Assembly: GCA_021014325.1 (NCBI GenBank)
Contig: CM037470.1
Coordinates: 8,659,147 to 8,723,146, forward strand
Length of the DNA: 64,000 nt
Origin: Plazaster borealis
Taxonomy: Eukaryota; Echinodermata; Asteroidea; Forcipulatida; Labidiasteridae
Reading direction: 5' to 3'
Below, in pieces: positions 54,131 through 64,000 of this stretch. The notes beneath the pieces are model-generated. The model did not search any database, had not been told where the DNA came from, and worked only from the letters and a program-made list of their open reading frames with translations. The position numbers and the translations under genes are program-made. The first letter of the stretch is position 1. Each line of letters begins with the position of its first letter.

Positions 54131-56600
54131 GAAGATTAATTGATTTTTGGAAGAGTAAATTTATTTTGCATCCTCAAGTTAATTTTTTTTTCTTACTAAG
54201 TGAGAAAGTTTTTCTGACAATTTTTGTACTTGTGTGAGAAAAAAGTATCTTTTAAAAGCTGCATAGCGTGTAAATAGTTTTGTTGTCTCTATGTAAATAA
54301 GCCTCACATGGAAAAACTAAATAAAATATTGGAATGTTTGGTAAAACTCCACATCAGATTAAGTTTTAGTTTTTGAAGTGTTGAGATGGAACACGAGATG
54401 GAATTAACTGGAAACTATCTTGGATATATTTGTATCTGGTACATACGATTTTACACAGTACATGTAAATATATAGTTAAACTGAAGGTATAAAGAAAGAA
54501 CAAAACTCAATGTTATTATTTCCTTTTCTCCTATGGTGATCAACCATATAATTTTTTGCTGTCGTACACATGTCAATTAGAGCAGCTTTCTGTGGCGTCA
54601 TTGCAGTTTACGTAAATTGACTTTCATTTTGTCTGTTAAGTAATAGTAGCCATCTCAAGCTTGACTTCAAATCCCTAAATGACTTTTAAATGCTGTCCTA
54701 GTTAATTGTAGCTTAAACATGTACATGTACATGTAATATTATGTCTGTACTTGTACAATATTGAAAGTGCATTACTGCAGTAGTCAGTTTTGATATCAAA
54801 CATTGCACATTCAAGTAAAAAGAAATGTTAAAAATGTAAGGAATTAATTGGAAACGATCTTGGATGTTTTATAAATCTGGTACGTGTGATTTTGTACAGT
54901 ACATGAACTTAAATTGTTGATATAAAGAAAGACATAAATTCAGAATTTTTCACAAAAGTGTCTGTCCAATATTTGTACGTGGCTTGTTTTCCATTGTTAT
55001 TTCCTTTTTAAAATACCATTCAGCAATGTTTCAGTTTAACTGCTTAGAATCTTTCTAAAGGTCACAGATTAATTTATTAGTTTTTCCTATGAACAATCAT
55101 GAACAGCTTTGGAATGTATGGGAAGACTGCAACAAAATAGTTACTTTTGTCTCGCTTTCCCATGTCTCTCTTACAAATCGTTTGGCCCATAGTATGGAAT
55201 TTGCACAGTTTATTTTCTAATATACTCTACTTAAATGTATTTTACATTGAAAGTTTTTCCGTACAGCTGAAATAAATACTTTCGTACATAAAATGCAACT
55301 TTAGAGAGAAACATTTATCGCAAAGCTAAATGGAACTGGATTATTATCAAAGCCATGCAAAATCAATGAACTTGCATGCATGGTTTCTTGGATTGGACAT
55401 GTGCCTTTTACAAGTCCCTTGTGCTCTATAACATGAGACAGGTACTGTAGTATGGGAAATGCATACACAGTTGTGTATTCAGGTGTGCACCCAGATTAAC
55501 TTGAAATGATTATTTTTATTACTGAATACTTGTGCTTCTGGGTTTATGGAGAGTCAATCAAGTCATAAAATAAACAAATGCACATTGCACTACATGTACA
55601 CATGTATCTGCTTGATGGTTGTGCTGGTATAGTAGTTCATGTATCACTTTATATGACATAAAGAAAACAGTGCCCTGTCTTGTTCAAATGTTGTTTTGGA
55701 AAAATCTTCAACAAACTGCAGCTTAAATGGGAAATAGTCGGGTCCCCTTTATTAACATTCTCATACATAGGATGTCCCTTGTAAACAATATGTACATGTA
55801 GCGTACAGAGACAATTCTTGTGTAGTTCAGTCTAAGGCAAGTGTTTTTGGTCGTGAATGAATTCCAAAAACCTTTTAGATGTTGAAACTTTTGCACACTG
55901 AGTGGTGTACAACTGTACCCATTGACCTGCAGGTCAATGTAGAGCAAATTAAGCAAAGCCACAGTTATCTTGAAGTCCTGGATTGCACACAGGGCTAAAT
56001 CCATTTTGCGTCCTGCACACTCCAGGACAGCGTTCCCCAATCAGCATTGGGGACGCTTGACTTTGGAACACTATCAACCATTTACTGATAAAAGCATACA
56101 TTATCATATCGCCAGTGAATCCATTATCTGCACTGGCAAATTGAAGTCCAGTCTGTTTTGATAAATCATTATCCAATCACTTAGCTAAATAAATTAGTTT
56201 TTGATAATGAGTTGTGCTCATGCATTGCTAAGTTTACACGTAACTTGTTCATATATGTGCTGTATTGTCAGAATTGTGCATTGCATAAATAACCAAGACT
56301 GGTATAAAATAATTGCTTGATTTCAATGTAAAAACTCACTAGTTATTAAGATACTAGTGCCAATCCTCCAAAAACAGTTGCCACAAAAATACTGTTAGAG
56401 TTGAGAAAATATAATTTTCAGTTTCCACAGATCACCAATGCTTATTTCAGTGTGGCACTCCAAGCACATGTGAACACAAAATCACTATGAAAACCTAAAC
56501 CGTTTCACTTGGTTTTTTTGTTCACTTAAAAATTAAATAAAAGGGACTTGGCTGTTGCAAACTGCTAACCAACCAGTATGACCTGTGGTATTTAGCCTAC
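54131..56600. other. No feature recognised
   Basis: AT-rich DNA with short TACATGTA runs. A locally repeated pair, GGAATTAACTGGAAAC...CTTGGAT (54399) and GGAATTAATTGGAAAC...CTTGGAT (54839), suggests an old 440-bp duplication. Confidence 0.5.
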
Positions 56601-56754
56601 CTGGGGCCGATTTCTTAAAGAGATAAGACTAGTCTTATCTGAAGTTAGGACCAGTAACTGGTCTTAACTTAAGACTAGTCCTATCACTTAGCATTGCCTA
56701 CATGTAGGACTCACTAGCCCTAAGTTAGGAAGAGTTTTGTGAAATCGACCCCAG
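56601..56754. mobile_element. Short MITE (CTGGGGCCGATTTC type)
   Basis: 154 bp with ends CTGGGGCCGATTTC / GAAATCGACCCCAG (one mismatch) and an interior of repeated AAGACTAGTCCTA / TAGGACTAGT-like palindromes. No clear target duplication. Confidence 0.75.
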
Positions 56755-57757
56755 CTTTGTAAATGTAAAAATGGTCTCGCATTTTGACTTAAGCAAAGTC
56801 TTTCCCACAGGCTAAATGTTCATAAAATGTTCACAGGTTGTCATGGTTGGTTGTATTGTGTTTTTATCCAAAGCTAGTGGAGGGAATGATTTATCCATCT
56901 AAGAAACAAAATGTACGTCATGTATAATACATGTAACTCCTTTATAATGCTTCCAGACTGTCTGATATTTAATTATACTGTCCCTGTAAATGACCATTAA
57001 TCTAGTCACGGCATTCAGTGTTATGTCTTGAGCATTGTAATTGAAATACTGCTTCAATTACTTTGGGGTATTACTCCATGTATGGAATGGACACTTGCAA
57101 AAATACACTTTTCCTAAGTTGGTGTCCTGTTGACAATTTCAAGTTGTACTTTTCGTTGATAATTTTACTCATTACATCATGTACAAATTGGCATACAAAG
57201 TTGATATAATTTCACATAATTTGACAAAAACAGATTATTAGGTAATTGATATTTAGCCATAGTATTTGCGATACTAAATGTCACTACATTTTTGTTTCAA
57301 TAACAGTGCAAAATATTCAAATTCCATGCATGTGTTTACTACCTTGTTTGATGTTTGTCCAGGATACATACATGACCTGTACAAGACCGCTCTTGTTGCA
57401 AACACTGTATATTGTAAATCACAATGGTCATTGCTGTAAAAAAAATTTCTGGTGTAAAAGTTTGAATGTTCCATCATTAAGTTTTTAACATAAACTTAAA
57501 CAATTTGAGGGTTGAACTTTTTTACCCTAAATACTGAAATTTATGTCAATTTTTACAGACGAACATAATTTTGTCACATCAGTGCAAAAATGTTTTATTT
57601 CAACTTCAAATTTTGTGAAACGTCGTCTCACACAAACAAAGCTCAATGCAGAAATGATGTGTCTTGGAGCCATTGGTGTTGTGCATCCGGGATAGATACA
57701 TGTACATCATGTACAACATTTGTGCAATTTCAAATTTGTGCATGTCGAGTAAGGCTT

Positions 57758-58050
57758 TTGTCTGAAATACAACATGTATGTATGTCTGAAATACAACATG
57801 TATGTATCTGAAATACAACATTTATGTATGTCTGAAATAATGTACAATAGGTAATGCTGGGTAATGTATGTCTGAAATACAACATTTATTTATATGTCTG
57901 AAATACAACATTTATGTACAGACTGTCTGATATACAACATTTACGTGTATGAAATACAACATTTACACGTGTACAGTATGTATGTCTGAAATACATGTTT
58001 GTCTGAAATACAACATTTATGTATGTCTGAAATACAACATTTATGTATTG
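57758..58050 (+). repeat. Minisatellite, TCTGAAATACAACATTTATG unit
   Basis: About ten irregular copies of a roughly 20-28-bp unit (TCTGAAATACAACAT plus TTATGTATG) with interruptions. Frames through it are artefacts. Confidence 0.88.
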
Positions 58051-60904
58051 ACATATATGGTTAAGTTAAATTGTACTTTAATTAATTATACCCTACTGCA
58101 TGAAATACAAATCTTCATGTTCATTGGAAACAAGTACAAGTCAACTTCATACATGTACATGTAGTTGACATTATTGTACAAGTACACCATTACAAATTAC
58201 CCTTTCAAGCACTCACCCTGCTCCCTTTAAAAAAGACCTGACATGACAGCTCAGTTCACACTGCTCTTTAAAAAAGATCTTGGTGAGAAAAACAACAAAC
58301 CTTCAGTGTGCATGCAAGACTAGCCAGCCGCGCGCTTTATTGAGCCTATACCTTGTAATATGTGCACTCGGGGTCGTGGCATTTAGGAATCCTCTGATCA
58401 TGTTTAATCTGGTGGGTTGCTCGCCCATTTTTTGATATTAATATCCCTGCATTTGTGGCTTGTAATTTGATGTGGGGAAGGTGAATGTGGGTTGTGTGTG
58501 TACTGAGTAAGATTGTTAGTGATTCCCCATTCATTACGAATAGATTGACTGATGTGAATTAAAAATAATTATTTTAATGATAAATATCTATTTGGTTTTC
58601 TTATCAAATTTTTAAAGTGAGCATTATTCTTTTAACATAAATAGATTTGTTCTTTACAAAATTAGGGTAATAATACATGTAGATTGAACATTTATTTAAT
58701 TAATTTTTTGTTTGATGTACATGTAGAACACAGTACAGTGTTATGTACATTTTTTTAAATTATGAAACAATATGTGAAAGTATATCATTTAATTTAAAGG
58801 AAACCATTCACATACATAAATGTATGTATTTTTGTTGTTGCAAAATACTGATACAAATATATGTATGCTCACAAAAAATTATCCGAAATACAGAATACTT
58901 ATTTTGATTTAATGTCATGAAATGGCAATATTTTGAAGTACATGTGCAGTAAGTCCTTGATGTAAGACTGAGGTTTGTGATGTGTCAAAAGAGTACAGAG
59001 AACATTCTTGCTGAACACATACAATCTTCTGACCTGACACGAGACGTTAGTTGTTGCCATGGTAATGTGGTTTAATTATTGCAACCCTTGAGTACTGGTT
59101 CATGCTGCTTGGTTTAAAGGACCCTGTGCATTGACGTCATCAAGCCGCCATCTTAGAGGTAAATTGATGATCAAACAATGGAAGAAGCACACTTACAGTG
59201 CAGCGCAAAGGATGGGCCAATGAGCAACCTTTTTTTGACCTCTAGTTGAGGGCACCCCATTCAAATGACATCATGTGCATATTACAATAAGGTCTACACT
59301 GTAGTTGTATGATAGTTTGAGATTAAGACCGTGTTTTAATGTTGTTTTTATTTTATACTACATACGTACAATACCGTAAAAAGAAGAATATAAAAACGGA
59401 ACCTTTTTAAGAGATTCTACATCATTCATTGGTTTTTGGAAGAGTACTTTATTTCCCTCCACTAGTTTTTAATAAACATAAAGTGCAAAAAAAAAAAACC
59501 CGTTGACAATTTTATTAAGGTTGATGGACACATTTAATGTATAAAAACCAAAAACGATTTATGTTAGTGAAGTGTTTTTTGCTTGGTCATATCACACATA
59601 TCAGGCTGATTTTGATCACAGCAATTAAATATGCAACAGTGATTTTGTAGTTTTCCAAAGTATGGTACATTTTTATTTTCGTGACATTACATGTATTTCT
59701 CTGAGTGATAGTTTATGGCATGAACTCCCAATCAGATTGAAACTATAATGAGCTTTGTTTCTTTAGATAATTACTCATCAGTACTCCATCTTTAACATCT
59801 ATTGATGCGGTTCTACTTGTTAATTTTTTTTTTTTTTTTTTAACAGACCAGAAAATTTGATGATTTAGTTTTACATACCAAGTGGGTTTGATTTATGACC
59901 AAATGTACATCATCTTGTCTTTTTCACTTCAAGTCAATATTAAAATTAAAAATGAGGCTGGGAGTATAGTGTTGGCCAGAGGGGTGTCTGGGTGTCTTTT
60001 GGACACCCTGTTTTAAATTTGGACACTCTGTTTTATCTGTCATTTACATGTAAATGTATTGTACATGTAAGTGAACAATTTGTACACCCAGATTTGAAAT
60101 TTCCAGTAAATTTTGACACCCTTTTACCAAATCCTGGCTAAAAGCTTGGTTGGGAGTAGTTAGGTTTTCTTATTACGCTATATTCATATGACTGCTGTTG
60201 TATAAAGGAAATAAGACTAAGAAAGTGAGAGCATAATATAAATCTATTGGTATCTTTTTAAAATATAACCATTATTTTGTTACATTAAACCATAAGATGG
60301 TCCTACATTGAGATGTAATGAGTAATTTCATATGGTAGGCTAGAGGTTCTATTCTTAGAAACTGTGTAGGATCAGCAGATGTTCCTCTCGTTTACATTAC
60401 GTGAAAACATTAATATTAAAGATATGCAGTACATATTAGAATAATACCATTCAGTTGCTGTCTTTCCTGCACAAATTGAAAAATTATATATGGCAAAGGT
60501 TCTTGGATATTTATGCATGTATTACAGTATACTTTTCTGTTGAAAAAAAATACAATTTCATAAGATAACATAACAATTAGAATTTATAAGGCGCTATTCC
60601 ATCATAGTCTTTATTGCATTTTTTTATATTAAAACACAGCCATGACAACATTGGAGTTAAAAGTACTTTTTCTTTGCATACATGACTTTTGATTTTAAGA
60701 ATGTCAACATTCATGTGTCGCTCAGCATATCAAGTAGAAGCAGGTTGGGTTCAAAGAAAGTAAACATGTATATATGGGGAGTTACGTGTAAGCATGTGAA
60801 GTGCAGTGTAAGCAGCACAATGTTTCCCAATGTGTTAGACAATGAATGTACATGGACAGAAAGAGCTTTAAAGCACTAACGGCCAAATGATCAGCTGAGT
60901 GTCT
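58051..60904. other. Mostly unique AT-rich DNA
   Basis: No gene recognised. Noted: a CRE-like TGACGTCA (59132-59139) with GCCGCCATCTT just downstream, a T run at 59823-59841, and a possible short repeat with GGACACCCTG motifs around 59965-60140. Confidence 0.45.
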
Positions 60905-61245
60905 CATTGTTGATTAGAAATCAATAAAAGTAGGTCAACAAAAAATTGAATCTCCAAATATCGCCTGCAGGCGACTTTTGGAAACTTCTGTGGTGTCCAT
61001 TTGAATGCTGCCCTCAATATGGCCAGAGATTTGGTTGGTACCTGATATCACCTGGATTGATGGATTTGACGTTCTTGATGAAAATACTGTGACAGTTTTT
61101 GCTGTTTTCTCAACAAGTTGGCAATGCATTAAACTAAAACGTTCACAGGTGACTTTCATTGTATCGTTCTTGATAAATTTGCCTATAGTATAAATCAGTA
61201 TTGCGGTGACAAAAACCCAATGATGACTCTACCTTTAAGCAATGC
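60905..61245 (+). repeat. Interspersed repeat, copy C
   Basis: Same family as 53805-54130, ending with CTCTACCTTTAAGCAATGCA. It is the longest of the three copies. Confidence 0.8.
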
Positions 61246-61378
61246 AGTACAGGGGATCAATAATACACAGACAGTACCGCACATGTACTTGACTGAAAGT
61301 CAAATTGGCCCAACTTTTGGAAAATTTGTTTGTAGAATTTCTTCTAATTTATGTGGTGTACATGAGTAGTTCATTAAT

Positions 61379-61525
61379 AAGGGAATAAGAGAGTGGCGAC
61401 GAGTTCTTAAACGGCCGTTTAAAACCGGAAGGGTCGTGGCCGTGCGATAAGGCCTTTATCGCATGGCCACGACCCTGCAAGGTTTTAAACGGCCGTTTTA
61501 GAACTCGTCTACTCTTTTATTCCCA
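61379..61525. mobile_element. Fold-back (long hairpin) element with 9-bp direct repeat
   Basis: Nearly the whole 147 bp is one hairpin centred on GGCC at 61451-61454, with arms including GACGAGTTCTTAAACGGCCG, GGGTCGTGGCC and GCGATAA. TTCATTAAT flanks it at 61370-61378 and 61526-61534. A 9-bp duplication with fold-back arms is reminiscent of Mutator/Foldback elements. Confidence 0.8.
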
Positions 61526-61787
61526 TTCATTAATGCCCTTTTGTTAAAAAGCGAAAAAAAATTTACAAGTAGGACAATCTGTGACAATCTGTTTGTTTAG
61601 TGAATTTTTGAAGTTTGTACATTTTCATTTTTTTGGGTAAAATTGTGTTTTGTGCGCGTTGGGTTGTGTGTACGCGCATGTACAAAAAGATTACGCGTGG
61701 GTACTAATAGCTATATGTTGCGTTCCTCGTAAGTAAATTGGCCTAAATGAGCTTGCGCGCCCAACACACTTAGCCAGCCGGTCTTAA

Positions 61788-62550
61788 GGCCAAACAAAAT
61801 AAATGTTCTGTTTCAGATTACATGCCATTCTAAAATAGGGTAGGTAGGTCGGGATTTCTTTTTTTTTTGGCGTTTTTTTTGTGTGTACAAATTTCCTATT
61901 CCCCGATTGAATTCAATAAAAACAACAGTGAGTGACAAAAAAATGCTCCAAAATCTATGAAAGACCTCTTTAGTATCACATGGGGTACTCAGGAGATGTT
62001 GAGATGGTTAATATGGAGGTACGATTGTGTCACATATATTTCAAAAAAATATAATTTTTCAGCAAAAACGATGTCTAAATCGCAACTTCATCGGTGGAGC
62101 GCATTCAACGAATTTGCGCAACGAATTTGACAAAATTGTGCGCAATGTGAAGTTTGCGCTCTGCAGAATTTGCATCTTGATCTGCCGATCAAGCAAAAGC
62201 GCGCAATCTGTAGTTTGCGCTCTGTGATTGCGCTAATTAATAACGCACGACGACGGCCATAGATGGCAAAATCGTTGATTCAAATCACGGAGATATCGGT
62301 AAATTTGACTTGATGTCTTGTGGTTTTTATTTCAGTTTTGTTTAAAACATGTTAAGCTGGTTAAAGTCATACATTTTGTCCATGTTACAATATTTGTTTT
62401 AATAAAAAAATAAAAAAAATGTTTGTTTTTTTCGTTTTTTTTCTTTTTCCTTTTTTTCAAGCCGAATAAAAAGTTTAGGGTCGCGGAATTCGCGGCGTAA
62501 ATTTAGGGTAGGTCGGGTAACCGGAAACAGAACATTTATTTTGTTTGGCC
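61788..62550. mobile_element. PIF/Harbinger-like non-autonomous transposon, second copy type
   Basis: 763 bp with perfect inverted ends of about 27 bp beginning GGCCAAACAAAATAAATG, flanked by TAA (61785-61787 and 62551-62553). It contains GGGTAGGTCGGG and long T runs, like the element at 16380 (GGGTCGGTCGG), so the two are relatives. Confidence 0.85.
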
Positions 62551-62553
62551 TAA

Positions 62554-64000
62554 ACAGAAGTCTTTATCAGCCGTTTAAACACCCCCACGTGACGTGCTCT
62601 CCACCAATAGGAATAGCGAAACTGTCTGGGGTATTTATGAATAGCAGTTTTGTGTTGCCTCAGAGATTGCTCCAGTCTCAGTCATTCATCTATTGCTAGT
62701 ACATATAGTAATAGAGTTTACTGATTAAACACTTCATTGTGCCATTAACCTTTGAGAATTGTGTGTTTACACCCCAGGTACGTGTACTGTACGTGTATGG
62801 TACATGTTGTTGACCTGTGTTGTACATGTAGTATAAAAATACAAAAACTATAATAATTACAACATGGCCTTATTATTAAGGGCTAAATTCCACAAGGAAA
62901 CATGTACATGTACAATGTGCAATATTTTGGTTGGTTATAATGGAAGTTGAATGAGGGTTGATCTTTTTTCCAAATTTAATTGCAGCAAAGTTGAAATTAA
63001 GCTACATTTACATATAATTACAGGCTATGATGACTTCAAGAACATGAAATTACCGTGTTTTTTCTTCAACAAACTGGTCTATGTGTGACTGTTAAAATAT
63101 GTTGCCCTATTTTACTGAGTCAATGGAAAAACAAATCCTTTCACAAAAGACCACACTATGTAGTTCACATCAGTTAGGCTCCTGAATTTAATAAATCGTA
63201 TTTTAAGAAAACATTGTTCCCACATTGTACTTAAGTTGTAAATCTGGCTGAAAGGATCAAAAAGAAAATAAATAAATAAATGAATACACATCGGATTGTA
63301 TAGCAAGCAAATTAAACAAAAATGCGCATGTTTTTTAATGTTTTCTCTCAGTTGTAAATAAATGTGTGAACTGCAAGTTTTTTTAAAGGCATTTATGCCG
63401 ATTCAAAACAAAGTTTAAAATAACTTTTGTTTACTCTTTTTGTTATTAAGGGTTTGCACTTAAGGCTCTTTGAAGTGTAAATTTGCACTATCAATTGCAT
63501 CTCAATCCTAAAAAATGTATTTCTATACAGCGAGCATTAGCACAAATGAAATTATTCCTAATGTGATCAAGTGGTTAGTGACAGGCCACATTAACTATTC
63601 AGTCATCATTGCTTAGATGTGCGTACGTACAAAAGTGTCAACACTAATTTTAATATATTATGGATTAGGTATTAGTGCACCCTACTGTAGCTAATGGAGG
63701 GGCGGTTACACTTCAGGCTTCAGATGTGTAATAAAAAAGGGGGTTGCTATTCTGGCAGAGAACATTTCATTTAGAGGGTTTGGAATGATTTAGGCCTATA
63801 GTATTTGGCAAGAAGACCAGTGTTATTGGGCAACCTTCCTTTGTTCTGAAAAACAAAAAATTACCCTAACAAGCACCTCCTTCCCTTAGGAGCGGACATT
63901 GATTACCAAAATGTCCACATCCTCTTAGCCTGATCAGCAGAAGGCCCTTCTTTAGACCTGTCTGAGCTGATGTTGCTTTGGCCGATTAATTAATTTGTGC
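62554..64000. other. Right edge, no gene recognised
   Basis: AT-rich DNA with TACATGTACATG microsatellite near 62800-62915. No exon or repeat with clear ends was identified. Confidence 0.5.

Noticed and set aside
1..64000. CRISPR arrays, operons, prokaryotic defence systems
   Set aside because: The window is animal DNA with spliced genes; tandem repeats here have no spacer pattern and no cas-like genes.

Overview
This window is AT-rich, intron-rich animal DNA, not prokaryotic DNA. Genes are split by GT-AG introns. An axonemal dynein heavy chain is present, and the intergenic space is packed with tRNA-derived SINEs, DNA-transposon remnants, a Penelope-like retroelement and satellites. I infer a marine invertebrate deuterostome, most likely an echinoderm such as a sea star. 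That inference rests on the repeat families and gene content as I recall them; no ribosomal or mitochondrial marker is present to confirm it.

Layout. (1) 423-28818, plus strand: 21 consecutive, phase-consistent exons (about 1,073 codons) of an outer-arm axonemal dynein heavy chain of the DNAH5/DNAH8 type. They cover the tail (DHC_N1-type region) up to the start of the linker; the AAA+ motor is not in the window. The gene's large introns hold a frame-broken Penelope-like element (4842-7898), a satellite with inverted ends (about 10018-13236), a pogo-like MITE, a composite repeat block (14357-17640) with a PIF/Harbinger-like insertion, three SINEs, and a complete intronless class A GPCR on the opposite strand (18723-19640). 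(2) 29501-30000 is a run of exactly 500 N, followed by a 34-35-bp minisatellite to about 30660. (3) 31472-35160, minus strand: four exons of an SLC22-type (organic ion) transporter, lacking its 3' half and apparently one internal exon. The dynein and the transporter converge on the gap and both are cut off there, so the join is suspect. (4) 35.2-42.2 kb is a transposon graveyard: an interrupted SINE, TTAA-flanked MITEs, and a hAT element nested inside another hAT element that has a perfect 8-bp target duplication. (5) Near 42.7 kb lies a CpG-rich promoter-like stretch with a TCACGTGA box, then an ATG and a 10-codon first exon ending at a good donor. I could not identify its later exons. (6) 42.8-64 kb is mostly intronic or intergenic DNA with further hAT, PIF-like, fold-back and minisatellite repeats.

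The three recognisable genes (ciliary motor, receptor, transporter) have no evident pathway link; they share a neighbourhood only. Nothing here resembles a defence system or biosynthetic cluster. The points most worth checking are the gene-truncating gap, the missing transporter exon, the hammerhead-ribozyme-like motif in the Penelope element, the nested transposons with readable target-site duplications, and the first exon of an unidentified gene at 42750.
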